DNA of 64,000 nt from Leptomonas pyrrhocoris (Eukaryota; Euglenozoa; Kinetoplastea; Trypanosomatida; Trypanosomatidae), in assembly GCF_001293395.1 (NCBI RefSeq), contig NW_015438375.1:458938-522937 (forward strand). The letters run 5' to 3'. Each line of letters begins with the position of its first letter. Position 1 is the first letter of the stretch. The position numbers and the translations under genes are program-made. The notes under the pieces were generated by a model, which saw only the letters and a program-made list of their open reading frames with translations, did no database searches and was not told where the DNA came from. Shown here piece by piece: positions 28,890 through 41,792 of the stretch.

Positions 28890-31483
28890 GGATTGTTAAA
28901 ACTGGAGCACCGATGCTGCTCTTATAGTATATCTTTTCTTTTCTTCTAAGCCGCCTCAGGTGTGCTCTGTGAATCGCACGTGTGGTTCTTCTGCGCGTCG
29001 CATGGGCGAGTAGCGGGGCAGCAGACGCGCCAGAGACGAGGTTGTTGCAACGCGGCATTGCGCATGTTGCACAGCACAGTAACTCCATCATATTTTCTTC
29101 TCTTTCTCGGTCAACGAAGCGCGTACTTCTCGCACGTTTGTTTTCGTTGCAAACGTACAGGAGCCGAAATATGTCTCCATTCAAAACGTTTTTTAATTGT
29201 TTTGTTTCTTGTTGTCTTTCTTCTTCTGTGTTTGGGTTATTTCTCTGTTCACTTCGACGCAGACATCGACGCCCTTGATGTGTTGCCTGGGCGAGTAGAC
29301 GTGTCTGCGCGTAGTGTGTGAAGGAGAGCGCTATAAAGTGACTCCCATCGTTATTTTTATGAGTGGTCGTTTTCCTTTTACTATTGACAGATATTAAGGT
29401 TTCTCTCTCGCAAGAGCCCGACTCATTCAACGCCTGCGTTGCACGGAGCTGCAGCGAAGATCTCGATGATTTCCCTACGTGAGTCGCCATTGTTTCGTCA
29501 AAAATGTGTTATTTATTGTCGCGGCCTCAACCCGCCTTCCCTGACAAATGCGCCATGGACCCGCCTGTCGAAGCAAACCCTGAAAAGTCGTAGTGCAGCG
29601 CTAGTCCGGTGCTGCGGACCCGCTGTGGCTGCGCCAGCGCCGGAGCACGCGCCACGCCTGACTGGGGCACGTTGTGCTCGGCGTTTTCTTCCCCTCCCGG
29701 GACACTCGCGCTGAGACGCGGAGCCCTGTGTGCTTTATGGCTGGCTGTATGTGCCTCAGCTGCGCTGCTGCGGCGTGCACGACGCTGGTGTGCACTCACT
29801 CGAGGCGCGATACTCTCTTCTTTCTGCCACCCCTCTTCCTTCTCTCCCTTTCTCTGCTGCAGTGCCCGCACCCCGCTGGTGCGGTGTGTGAGTGTGAGTG
29901 TGTGTGCGATTGTGCGGTGGCCGCGCTGATGACCGAAGCAGTTATTTGTTTGCACATTTCCTGAGGAGACCCCTCCGGTGAACGACCCGACAACTTCTAA
30001 GAACACCAGCTGACATGCGTGCCGCGTGGCGTTGTGCGTGCCGTGGAACTGAATGATTACGTTGCGTCTACCACCTAACGACCGTTGATGATTATACGTG
30101 ATGCAATCAATACTACACTACACCGAATACCTTGGATGACGTTCTGCGCGTGGCGCTTGCCGGTTGCTGGTTGCTGGTTGCTGGTTGCTGGTTGCGCGCG
30201 TGGTGTGTGCGCTGCACCTTCCGGGCAGGATGACGCCGTGACTGCGGTGGCGCTGTGTCCAATCGGTGGTGCGAGACGCCGTGGCGAGCTGCCTGTGTGT
30301 GTTGTGTTCTGTGTGCTGTGTGCGGAGTGCGTGTGTGATGATGTACAGAGTCTGCGAAACACGCAGGTCGCGGAGCCCCGGCTGTGCGCGCCAATTGAAC
30401 TGCTGTATTTCTTGGGTGAACAATCTCTGATGTGCCTCCTGCGTGGCTGCTGCCGTTGCTCGTTGGACCTGTGGTATGCGCTGTGCGGGGACGCTGATGC
30501 AGACAAATCAATACTCACTCCTATGCGGAGCTGCACTGCGCTGCTGCCCGCTGTGCGGACGCGAAGATAACATGCACTACCAGCTGATGGCTCCGGTGAC
30601 TGTGGATGTGTGCGGTGCGCTGTGGCGCTGCGCCTGCGCGTGGCTGTCACGTGCCGGATGCGTGGCGCTGTCGCTGCCTCCGCGCTGCTGAACGCTGCTG
30701 AGCAGAGGCGTGGTGAACAATGTGCAAAGGTGATAGTTGTATTCGTGTGTGTGCTGCAGTTGCCGCGGCGCTGTTGTGCTGCTCGCCGTTGCGGTGCCCT
30801 CGAGTCCTCACACTGCCGAGTGCGGTGCGACTGCGCGCCACTCCACCGTTTCCCGGCATGGGGAATTGGTGTGCACCGCTTTTGGGAGCTAGCGAAAGGA
30901 AGGACTGAATGCGATTATGTTTTGAATGGAACTCGTGTGAATATCAACCTCAGAGATTTGTTTGTACTTCGTTCTCCCTTTTCACGGACAGTCTTCAACT
31001 TCCGCCTTGTTCTCTTTTCTGTTCGTTTCCCGCCCACCCAGGCCCACGCCGATCCGCTTTGAGGGCGGACTGAGGTTGCAGAAGTCCGCCACCGCGTTCG
31101 TCTTTGCTCCCGTTCCACGTGAAAACGTTTCTCAGAGATAAATTGATCTGATGTCTTGCCTTCCTGAGAAAGTTGAATGCTATATAAATGCCCTCGAGTG
31201 GTCGTGAGGGTCGTGGTTTATCCCTGTACCGGATTGGGAAGTTAATGGAGGGGTGAAGCAAAACACCCTTCCTCTGTTTCGTTTATTTCTACTAACCTTT
31301 ACCTTTCCCCCTTCTCCGTCTCAACCTACAAACACTGACAATTATTCCTGTGATGTTTGTGTCCTATTCGTTTTGCCCCTCTTTGCTCTGCTCTTCGCAC
31401 AGTAACTCCCTTTCTGCCCTTTCTCTTACTGCTCACACTCTAAATCACCTCAACACCTACCCCCATACTGATTCATCGCAAGG

Positions 31484-33190
31484 ATGAGCAGGGAATCGAT
31501 GAGCGGCGATGTTGCGTTGGAAGCCAAGCAGGTGCCGGCCGGAGAGCCGTTCATAGCGTTTCCTGCTGGTGAGATGGGTCCGATCGATGAGATTGGCGAC
31601 AGCGCGAATGTAACGGAGACCGCGAAGGAGCCAACGAGTTTTTTCTGCTGGCAGAATTTCCTTGTTGTGCTTCCGAGTCTTCTGACTGCAACGCTGTTCG
31701 GATACAACATCGGGTACGTCGGACCGTACACGAGGATATATTCCTACGCGACGAACTGCCAGCTGTACGGCGCGCAGACCTCGTGCGAGACGCTGTCCGG
31801 TGCGAAGTGCAAGTGGATGGACGCCACGACGGTGAACGCGACGTCGACGCTGGGGATGGTGTGCGGGTGGGAGGCGCCGCGCACGACGTGCTTCCTGAGC
31901 TACGATGACGAGGGCAGCTGCGGTGCGGACCACGACTGCGTGTGGAGCTACTCCGCGAGCACGTGCGGGAACAAGGTGGGCTACACGTCGATCCAGAGCG
32001 GCCTATTTGCGGGTTCTATGATGATGGGTGGTATTTGTGGAGCACTGCTCGGAGGGTACCTGACGAAATGGCTGGACTACCGCAAGAGCTTCCTGCTGAT
32101 CGGTGTCATCGCTTCGGTCGGCTCTATCCTGACGCACGTGGCGACCGGCATCTCTCAATACTGGCTGATGTTTGTTTCCCGCATCATTTTTGGATTCCCG
32201 ATGGGATGGACCACTGTCACGGGGCCGCATTATACCGACAAGTTCGCTGTGCGCCGCTATCAGAAGACGCTGGGCACCCTCTTCCAGGTGTCTACTACGG
32301 TCGGTTCGTTGATTGCTGCTGTCCTTGGCATCTGTCTTGGCAACACGATCGCGTACGACGCGGAGCGTGACGCGAAGGTGATGGGCCGCTTGCAGGGACT
32401 CACGGCGCTTTCTACGTTGATGTGCATCCTGACGCTGTTCATGCCGCTGGTGACGAAGGACGGGTACTCGGTGTCGAATGCGAAGTACACCGCCCCGGAA
32501 GATGATGCGACCGCTGCTAAACCGGCGGCGAAGAAGTACCCCATTTCGAAGATGGTGGGTCCGCTGCTGATTGGCGTGGCGATGGGATGTACGCTTCATC
32601 TGACCGGCATCGGAGCGAACATGAACTTTGCACCAATGATCATGTCGAACCTTGGCCTGGATCCTCTCGTGGGCAACATCATCGTGATGGTGTGGAACTG
32701 CGTGACTGCTTTCGGCGCGATCCCGCTGTCGAAGAAGTTCACGATGCGGACGCTGTTCCTGTCCTGTGCAGCTATGGGCTCGCTGTGCTGCCTGTTCCTG
32801 AGCGGCATCCCTGTGTACCCCGGCGTGACGAAGTCGACGCTTGCGAAGGAGGTGATTGGGATCATCGGCATTGCGCTCTTTATCCTTGCGTACGATTGTG
32901 GCATTGCTCCGTGCTTCTTCGTGCTGACAGTGGACGTGTTCCCAGAGTCGTTCCGCCCGATCGGTTCGTCGTTCACGATGGGCGTAATGTTCAGTTTGAA
33001 TCTTGTGATCAACATCTGCTACCCGATCGCGACGGAGGGCATCTCCGGCGGCCCGTCTGGCAACCAGGACAAGGGCCAGGCTGTGGCGTTCATATTCTTC
33101 GGCTGCATCGGCATTGTGACGGTGGTGATCGAGTACTTCTTTCTGCACCCGTGGGAGGATCCGGTTGATTCCGTTCCCTCCGAGGAGTAA
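31484..33190 (+). CDS. D2-like hexose-transporter-family protein, copy 5
   Basis: Protein identical to copy 3; internal array unit with the same spacers. No private change found. Confidence 0.92.
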   Translation: MSRESMSGDVALEAKQVPAGEPFIAFPAGEMGPIDEIGDSANVTETAKEPTSFFCWQNFLVVLPSLLTATLFGYNIGYVGPYTRIYSYATNCQLYGAQTSCETLSGAKCKWMDATTVNATSTLGMVCGWEAPRTTCFLSYDDEGSCGADHDCVWSYSASTCGNKVGYTSIQSGLFAGSMMMGGICGALLGGYLTKWLDYRKSFLLIGVIASVGSILTHVATGISQYWLMFVSRIIFGFPMGWTTVTGPHYTDKFAVRRYQKTLGTLFQVSTTVGSLIAAVLGICLGNTIAYDAERDAKVMGRLQGLTALSTLMCILTLFMPLVTKDGYSVSNAKYTAPEDDATAAKPAAKKYPISKMVGPLLIGVAMGCTLHLTGIGANMNFAPMIMSNLGLDPLVGNIIVMVWNCVTAFGAIPLSKKFTMRTLFLSCAAMGSLCCLFLSGIPVYPGVTKSTLAKEVIGIIGIALFILAYDCGIAPCFFVLTVDVFPESFRPIGSSFTMGVMFSLNLVINICYPIATEGISGGPSGNQDKGQAVAFIFFGCIGIVTVVIEYFFLHPWEDPVDSVPSEE

Positions 33191-35784
33191 GGATTGTTAA
33201 AACTGGAGCACCGATGCTGCTCTTATAGTATATCTTTTCTTTTCTTCTAAGCCGCCTCAGGTGTGCTCTGTGAATCGCACGTGTGGTTCTTCTGCGCGTC
33301 GCATGGGCGAGTAGCGGGGCAGCAGACGCGCCAGAGACGAGGTTGTTGCAACGCGGCATTGCGCATGTTGCACAGCACAGTAACTCCATCATATTTTCTT
33401 CTCTTTCTCGGTCAACGAAGCGCGTACTTCTCGCACGTTTGTTTTCGTTGCAAACGTACAGGAGCCGAAATATGTCTCCATTCAAAACGTTTTTTAATTG
33501 TTTTGTTTCTTGTTGTCTTTCTTCTTCTGTGTTTGGGTTATTTCTCTGTTCACTTCGACGCAGACATCGACGCCCTTGATGTGTTGCCTGGGCGAGTAGA
33601 CGTGTCTGCGCGTAGTGTGTGAAGGAGAGCGCTATAAAGTGACTCCCATCGTTATTTTTATGAGTGGTCGTTTTCCTTTTACTATTGACAGATATTAAGG
33701 TTTCTCTCTCGCAAGAGCCCGACTCATTCAACGCCTGCGTTGCACGGAGCTGCAGCGAAGATCTCGATGATTTCCCTACGTGAGTCGCCATTGTTTCGTC
33801 AAAAATGTGTTATTTATTGTCGCGGCCTCAACCCGCCTTCCCTGACAAATGCGCCATGGACCCGCCTGTCGAAGCAAACCCTGAAAAGTCGTAGTGCAGC
33901 GCTAGTCCGGTGCTGCGGACCCGCTGTGGCTGCGCCAGCGCCGGAGCACGCGCCACGCCTGACTGGGGCACGTTGTGCTCGGCGTTTTCTTCCCCTCCCG
34001 GGACACTCGCGCTGAGACGCGGAGCCCTGTGTGCTTTATGGCTGGCTGTATGTGCCTCAGCTGCGCTGCTGCGGCGTGCACGACGCTGGTGTGCACTCAC
34101 TCGAGGCGCGATACTCTCTTCTTTCTGCCACCCCTCTTCCTTCTCTCCCTTTCTCTGCTGCAGTGCCCGCACCCCGCTGGTGCGGTGTGTGAGTGTGAGT
34201 GTGTGTGCGATTGTGCGGTGGCCGCGCTGATGACCGAAGCAGTTATTTGTTTGCACATTTCCTGAGGAGACCCCTCCGGTGAACGACCCGACAACTTCTA
34301 AGAACACCAGCTGACATGCGTGCCGCGTGGCGTTGTGCGTGCCGTGGAACTGAATGATTACGTTGCGTCTACCACCTAACGACCGTTGATGATTATACGT
34401 GATGCAATCAATACTACACTACACCGAATACCTTGGATGACGTTCTGCGCGTGGCGCTTGCCGGTTGCTGGTTGCTGGTTGCTGGTTGCTGGTTGCGCGC
34501 GTGGTGTGTGCGCTGCACCTTCCGGGCAGGATGACGCCGTGACTGCGGTGGCGCTGTGTCCAATCGGTGGTGCGAGACGCCGTGGCGAGCTGCCTGTGTG
34601 TGTTGTGTTCTGTGTGCTGTGTGCGGAGTGCGTGTGTGATGATGTACAGAGTCTGCGAAACACGCAGGTCGCGGAGCCCCGGCTGTGCGCGCCAATTGAA
34701 CTGCTGTATTTCTTGGGTGAACAATCTCTGATGTGCCTCCTGCGTGGCTGCTGCCGTTGCTCGTTGGACCTGTGGTATGCGCTGTGCGGGGACGCTGATG
34801 CAGACAAATCAATACTCACTCCTATGCGGAGCTGCACTGCGCTGCTGCCCGCTGTGCGGACGCGAAGATAACATGCACTACCAGCTGATGGCTCCGGTGA
34901 CTGTGGATGTGTGCGGTGCGCTGTGGCGCTGCGCCTGCGCGTGGCTGTCACGTGCCGGATGCGTGGCGCTGTCGCTGCCTCCGCGCTGCTGAACGCTGCT
35001 GAGCAGAGGCGTGGTGAACAATGTGCAAAGGTGATAGTTGTATTCGTGTGTGTGCTGCAGTTGCCGCGGCGCTGTTGTGCTGCTCGCCGTTGCGGTGCCC
35101 TCGAGTCCTCACACTGCCGAGTGCGGTGCGACTGCGCGCCACTCCACCGTTTCCCGGCATGGGGAATTGGTGTGCACCGCTTTTGGGAGCTAGCGAAAGG
35201 AAGGACTGAATGCGATTATGTTTTGAATGGAACTCGTGTGAATATCAACCTCAGAGATTTGTTTGTACTTCGTTCTCCCTTTTCACGGACAGTCTTCAAC
35301 TTCCGCCTTGTTCTCTTTTCTGTTCGTTTCCCGCCCACCCAGGCCCACGCCGATCCGCTTTGAGGGCGGACTGAGGTTGCAGAAGTCCGCCACCGCGTTC
35401 GTCTTTGCTCCCGTTCCACGTGAAAACGTTTCTCAGAGATAAATTGATCTGATGTCTTGCCTTCCTGAGAAAGTTGAATGCTATATAAATGCCCTCGAGT
35501 GGTCGTGAGGGTCGTGGTTTATCCCTGTACCGGATTGGGAAGTTAATGGAGGGGTGAAGCAAAACACCCTTCCTCTGTTTCGTTTATTTCTACTAACCTT
35601 TACCTTTCCCCCTTCTCCGTCTCAACCTACAAACACTGACAATTATTCCTGTGATGTTTGTGTCCTATTCGTTTTGCCCCTCTTTGCTCTGCTCTTCGCA
35701 CAGTAACTCCCTTTCTGCCCTTTCTCTTACTGCTCACACTCTAAATCACCTCAACACCTACCCCCATACTGATTCATCGCAAGG

Positions 35785-37491
35785 ATGAGCAGGGAATCGA
35801 TGAGCGGCGATGTTGCGTTGGAAGCCAAGCAGGTGCCGGCCGGAGAGCCGTTCATAGCGTTTCCTGCTGGTGAGATGGGTCCGATCGATGAGATTGGCGA
35901 CAGCGCGAATGTAACGGAGACCGCGAAGGAGCCAACGAGTTTTTTCTGCTGGCAGAATTTCCTTGTTGTGCTTCCGAGTCTTCTGACTGCAACGCTGTTC
36001 GGATACAACATCGGGTACGTCGGACCGTACACGAGGATATATTCCTACGCGACGAACTGCCAGCTGTACGGCGCGCAGACCTCGTGCGAGACGCTGTCCG
36101 GTGCGAAGTGCAAGTGGATGGACGCCACGACGGTGAACGCGACGTCGACGCTGGGGATGGTGTGCGGGTGGGAGGCGCCGCGCACGACGTGCTTCCTGAG
36201 CTACGATGACGAGGGCAGCTGCGGTGCGGACCACGACTGCGTGTGGAGCTACTCCGCGAGCACGTGCGGGAACAAGGTGGGCTACACGTCGATCCAGAGC
36301 GGCCTATTTGCGGGTTCTATGATGATGGGTGGTATTTGTGGAGCACTGCTCGGAGGGTACCTGACGAAATGGCTGGACTACCGCAAGAGCTTCCTGCTGA
36401 TCGGTGTCATCGCTTCGGTCGGCTCTATCCTGACGCACGTGGCGACCGGCATCTCTCAATACTGGCTGATGTTTGTTTCCCGCATCATTTTTGGATTCCC
36501 GATGGGATGGACCACTGTCACGGGGCCGCATTATACCGACAAGTTCGCTGTGCGCCGCTATCAGAAGACGCTGGGCACCCTCTTCCAGGTGTCTACTACG
36601 GTCGGTTCGTTGATTGCTGCTGTCCTTGGCATCTGTCTTGGCAACACGATCGCGTACGACGCGGAGCGTGACGCGAAGGTGATGGGCCGCTTGCAGGGAC
36701 TCACGGCGCTTTCTACGTTGATGTGCATCCTGACGCTGTTCATGCCGCTGGTGACGAAGGACGGGTACTCGGTGTCGAATGCGAAGTACACCGCCCCGGA
36801 AGATGATGCGACCGCTGCTAAACCGGCGGCGAAGAAGTACCCCATTTCGAAGATGGTGGGTCCGCTGCTGATTGGCGTGGCGATGGGATGTACGCTTCAT
36901 CTGACCGGCATCGGAGCGAACATGAACTTTGCACCAATGATCATGTCGAACCTTGGCCTGGATCCTCTCGTGGGCAACATCATCGTGATGGTGTGGAACT
37001 GCGTGACTGCTTTCGGCGCGATCCCGCTGTCGAAGAAGTTCACGATGCGGACGCTGTTCCTGTCCTGTGCAGCTATGGGCTCGCTGTGCTGCCTGTTCCT
37101 GAGCGGCATCCCTGTGTACCCCGGCGTGACGAAGTCGACGCTTGCGAAGGAGGTGATTGGGATCATCGGCATTGCGCTCTTTATCCTTGCGTACGATTGT
37201 GGCATTGCTCCGTGCTTCTTCGTGCTGACAGTGGACGTGTTCCCAGAGTCGTTCCGCCCGATCGGTTCGTCGTTCACGATGGGCGTAATGTTCAGTTTGA
37301 ATCTTGTGATCAACATCTGCTACCCGATCGCGACGGAGGGCATCTCCGGCGGCCCGTCTGGCAACCAGGACAAGGGCCAGGCTGTGGCGTTCATATTCTT
37401 CGGCTGCATCGGCATTGTGACGGTGGTGATCGAGTACTTCTTTCTGCACCCGTGGGAGGATCCGGTTGATTCCGTTCCCTCCGAGGAGTAA
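35785..37491 (+). CDS. D2-like hexose-transporter-family protein, copy 6
   Basis: Protein identical to copy 3; internal array unit with the same spacers. No private change found. Confidence 0.92.
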   Translation: MSRESMSGDVALEAKQVPAGEPFIAFPAGEMGPIDEIGDSANVTETAKEPTSFFCWQNFLVVLPSLLTATLFGYNIGYVGPYTRIYSYATNCQLYGAQTSCETLSGAKCKWMDATTVNATSTLGMVCGWEAPRTTCFLSYDDEGSCGADHDCVWSYSASTCGNKVGYTSIQSGLFAGSMMMGGICGALLGGYLTKWLDYRKSFLLIGVIASVGSILTHVATGISQYWLMFVSRIIFGFPMGWTTVTGPHYTDKFAVRRYQKTLGTLFQVSTTVGSLIAAVLGICLGNTIAYDAERDAKVMGRLQGLTALSTLMCILTLFMPLVTKDGYSVSNAKYTAPEDDATAAKPAAKKYPISKMVGPLLIGVAMGCTLHLTGIGANMNFAPMIMSNLGLDPLVGNIIVMVWNCVTAFGAIPLSKKFTMRTLFLSCAAMGSLCCLFLSGIPVYPGVTKSTLAKEVIGIIGIALFILAYDCGIAPCFFVLTVDVFPESFRPIGSSFTMGVMFSLNLVINICYPIATEGISGGPSGNQDKGQAVAFIFFGCIGIVTVVIEYFFLHPWEDPVDSVPSEE

Positions 37492-40085
37492 GGATTGTTA
37501 AAACTGGAGCACCGATGCTGCTCTTATAGTATATCTTTTCTTTTCTTCTAAGCCGCCTCAGGTGTGCTCTGTGAATCGCACGTGTGGTTCTTCTGCGCGT
37601 CGCATGGGCGAGTAGCGGGGCAGCAGACGCGCCAGAGACGAGGTTGTTGCAACGCGGCATTGCGCATGTTGCACAGCACAGTAACTCCATCATATTTTCT
37701 TCTCTTTCTCGGTCAACGAAGCGCGTACTTCTCGCACGTTTGTTTTCGTTGCAAACGTACAGGAGCCGAAATATGTCTCCATTCAAAACGTTTTTTAATT
37801 GTTTTGTTTCTTGTTGTCTTTCTTCTTCTGTGTTTGGGTTATTTCTCTGTTCACTTCGACGCAGACATCGACGCCCTTGATGTGTTGCCTGGGCGAGTAG
37901 ACGTGTCTGCGCGTAGTGTGTGAAGGAGAGCGCTATAAAGTGACTCCCATCGTTATTTTTATGAGTGGTCGTTTTCCTTTTACTATTGACAGATATTAAG
38001 GTTTCTCTCTCGCAAGAGCCCGACTCATTCAACGCCTGCGTTGCACGGAGCTGCAGCGAAGATCTCGATGATTTCCCTACGTGAGTCGCCATTGTTTCGT
38101 CAAAAATGTGTTATTTATTGTCGCGGCCTCAACCCGCCTTCCCTGACAAATGCGCCATGGACCCGCCTGTCGAAGCAAACCCTGAAAAGTCGTAGTGCAG
38201 CGCTAGTCCGGTGCTGCGGACCCGCTGTGGCTGCGCCAGCGCCGGAGCACGCGCCACGCCTGACTGGGGCACGTTGTGCTCGGCGTTTTCTTCCCCTCCC
38301 GGGACACTCGCGCTGAGACGCGGAGCCCTGTGTGCTTTATGGCTGGCTGTATGTGCCTCAGCTGCGCTGCTGCGGCGTGCACGACGCTGGTGTGCACTCA
38401 CTCGAGGCGCGATACTCTCTTCTTTCTGCCACCCCTCTTCCTTCTCTCCCTTTCTCTGCTGCAGTGCCCGCACCCCGCTGGTGCGGTGTGTGAGTGTGAG
38501 TGTGTGTGCGATTGTGCGGTGGCCGCGCTGATGACCGAAGCAGTTATTTGTTTGCACATTTCCTGAGGAGACCCCTCCGGTGAACGACCCGACAACTTCT
38601 AAGAACACCAGCTGACATGCGTGCCGCGTGGCGTTGTGCGTGCCGTGGAACTGAATGATTACGTTGCGTCTACCACCTAACGACCGTTGATGATTATACG
38701 TGATGCAATCAATACTACACTACACCGAATACCTTGGATGACGTTCTGCGCGTGGCGCTTGCCGGTTGCTGGTTGCTGGTTGCTGGTTGCTGGTTGCGCG
38801 CGTGGTGTGTGCGCTGCACCTTCCGGGCAGGATGACGCCGTGACTGCGGTGGCGCTGTGTCCAATCGGTGGTGCGAGACGCCGTGGCGAGCTGCCTGTGT
38901 GTGTTGTGTTCTGTGTGCTGTGTGCGGAGTGCGTGTGTGATGATGTACAGAGTCTGCGAAACACGCAGGTCGCGGAGCCCCGGCTGTGCGCGCCAATTGA
39001 ACTGCTGTATTTCTTGGGTGAACAATCTCTGATGTGCCTCCTGCGTGGCTGCTGCCGTTGCTCGTTGGACCTGTGGTATGCGCTGTGCGGGGACGCTGAT
39101 GCAGACAAATCAATACTCACTCCTATGCGGAGCTGCACTGCGCTGCTGCCCGCTGTGCGGACGCGAAGATAACATGCACTACCAGCTGATGGCTCCGGTG
39201 ACTGTGGATGTGTGCGGTGCGCTGTGGCGCTGCGCCTGCGCGTGGCTGTCACGTGCCGGATGCGTGGCGCTGTCGCTGCCTCCGCGCTGCTGAACGCTGC
39301 TGAGCAGAGGCGTGGTGAACAATGTGCAAAGGTGATAGTTGTATTCGTGTGTGTGCTGCAGTTGCCGCGGCGCTGTTGTGCTGCTCGCCGTTGCGGTGCC
39401 CTCGAGTCCTCACACTGCCGAGTGCGGTGCGACTGCGCGCCACTCCACCGTTTCCCGGCATGGGGAATTGGTGTGCACCGCTTTTGGGAGCTAGCGAAAG
39501 GAAGGACTGAATGCGATTATGTTTTGAATGGAACTCGTGTGAATATCAACCTCAGAGATTTGTTTGTACTTCGTTCTCCCTTTTCACGGACAGTCTTCAA
39601 CTTCCGCCTTGTTCTCTTTTCTGTTCGTTTCCCGCCCACCCAGGCCCACGCCGATCCGCTTTGAGGGCGGACTGAGGTTGCAGAAGTCCGCCACCGCGTT
39701 CGTCTTTGCTCCCGTTCCACGTGAAAACGTTTCTCAGAGATAAATTGATCTGATGTCTTGCCTTCCTGAGAAAGTTGAATGCTATATAAATGCCCTCGAG
39801 TGGTCGTGAGGGTCGTGGTTTATCCCTGTACCGGATTGGGAAGTTAATGGAGGGGTGAAGCAAAACACCCTTCCTCTGTTTCGTTTATTTCTACTAACCT
39901 TTACCTTTCCCCCTTCTCCGTCTCAACCTACAAACACTGACAATTATTCCTGTGATGTTTGTGTCCTATTCGTTTTGCCCCTCTTTGCTCTGCTCTTCGC
40001 ACAGTAACTCCCTTTCTGCCCTTTCTCTTACTGCTCACACTCTAAATCACCTCAACACCTACCCCCATACTGATTCATCGCAAGG

Positions 40086-41792
40086 ATGAGCAGGGAATCG
40101 ATGAGCGGCGATGTTGCGTTGGAAGCCAAGCAGGTGCCGGCCGGAGAGCCGTTCATAGCGTTTCCTGCTGGTGAGATGGGTCCGATCGATGAGATTGGCG
40201 ACAGCGCGAATGTAACGGAGACCGCGAAGGAGCCAACGAGTTTTTTCTGCTGGCAGAATTTCCTTGTTGTGCTTCCGAGTCTTCTGACTGCAACGCTGTT
40301 CGGATACAACATCGGGTACGTCGGACCGTACACGAGGATATATTCCTACGCGACGAACTGCCAGCTGTACGGCGCGCAGACCTCGTGCGAGACGCTGTCC
40401 GGTGCGAAGTGCAAGTGGATGGACGCCACGACGGTGAACGCGACGTCGACGCTGGGGATGGTGTGCGGGTGGGAGGCGCCGCGCACGACGTGCTTCCTGA
40501 GCTACGATGACGAGGGCAGCTGCGGTGCGGACCACGACTGCGTGTGGAGCTACTCCGCGAGCACGTGCGGGAACAAGGTGGGCTACACGTCGATCCAGAG
40601 CGGCCTATTTGCGGGTTCTATGATGATGGGTGGTATTTGTGGAGCACTGCTCGGAGGGTACCTGACGAAATGGCTGGACTACCGCAAGAGCTTCCTGCTG
40701 ATCGGTGTCATCGCTTCGGTCGGCTCTATCCTGACGCACGTGGCGACCGGCATCTCTCAATACTGGCTGATGTTTGTTTCCCGCATCATTTTTGGATTCC
40801 CGATGGGATGGACCACTGTCACGGGGCCGCATTATACCGACAAGTTCGCTGTGCGCCGCTATCAGAAGACGCTGGGCACCCTCTTCCAGGTGTCTACTAC
40901 GGTCGGTTCGTTGATTGCTGCTGTCCTTGGCATCTGTCTTGGCAACACGATCGCGTACGACGCGGAGCGTGACGCGAAGGTGATGGGCCGCTTGCAGGGA
41001 CTCACGGCGCTTTCTACGTTGATGTGCATCCTGACGCTGTTCATGCCGCTGGTGACGAAGGACGGGTACTCGGTGTCGAATGCGAAGTACACCGCCCCGG
41101 AAGATGATGCGACCGCTGCTAAACCGGCGGCGAAGAAGTACCCCATTTCGAAGATGGTGGGTCCGCTGCTGATTGGCGTGGCGATGGGATGTACGCTTCA
41201 TCTGACCGGCATCGGAGCGAACATGAACTTTGCACCAATGATCATGTCGAACCTTGGCCTGGATCCTCTCGTGGGCAACATCATCGTGATGGTGTGGAAC
41301 TGCGTGACTGCTTTCGGCGCGATCCCGCTGTCGAAGAAGTTCACGATGCGGACGCTGTTCCTGTCCTGTGCAGCTATGGGCTCGCTGTGCTGCCTGTTCC
41401 TGAGCGGCATCCCTGTGTACCCCGGCGTGACGAAGTCGACGCTTGCGAAGGAGGTGATTGGGATCATCGGCATTGCGCTCTTTATCCTTGCGTACGATTG
41501 TGGCATTGCTCCGTGCTTCTTCGTGCTGACAGTGGACGTGTTCCCAGAGTCGTTCCGCCCGATCGGTTCGTCGTTCACGATGGGCGTAATGTTCAGTTTG
41601 AATCTTGTGATCAACATCTGCTACCCGATCGCGACGGAGGGCATCTCCGGCGGCCCGTCTGGCAACCAGGACAAGGGCCAGGCTGTGGCGTTCATATTCT
41701 TCGGCTGCATCGGCATTGTGACGGTGGTGATCGAGTACTTCTTTCTGCACCCGTGGGAGGATCCGGTTGATTCCGTTCCCTCCGAGGAGTAA
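40086..41792 (+). CDS. D2-like hexose-transporter-family protein, copy 7
   Basis: Protein identical to copy 3; internal array unit with the same spacers. No private change found. Confidence 0.92.
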   Translation: MSRESMSGDVALEAKQVPAGEPFIAFPAGEMGPIDEIGDSANVTETAKEPTSFFCWQNFLVVLPSLLTATLFGYNIGYVGPYTRIYSYATNCQLYGAQTSCETLSGAKCKWMDATTVNATSTLGMVCGWEAPRTTCFLSYDDEGSCGADHDCVWSYSASTCGNKVGYTSIQSGLFAGSMMMGGICGALLGGYLTKWLDYRKSFLLIGVIASVGSILTHVATGISQYWLMFVSRIIFGFPMGWTTVTGPHYTDKFAVRRYQKTLGTLFQVSTTVGSLIAAVLGICLGNTIAYDAERDAKVMGRLQGLTALSTLMCILTLFMPLVTKDGYSVSNAKYTAPEDDATAAKPAAKKYPISKMVGPLLIGVAMGCTLHLTGIGANMNFAPMIMSNLGLDPLVGNIIVMVWNCVTAFGAIPLSKKFTMRTLFLSCAAMGSLCCLFLSGIPVYPGVTKSTLAKEVIGIIGIALFILAYDCGIAPCFFVLTVDVFPESFRPIGSSFTMGVMFSLNLVINICYPIATEGISGGPSGNQDKGQAVAFIFFGCIGIVTVVIEYFFLHPWEDPVDSVPSEE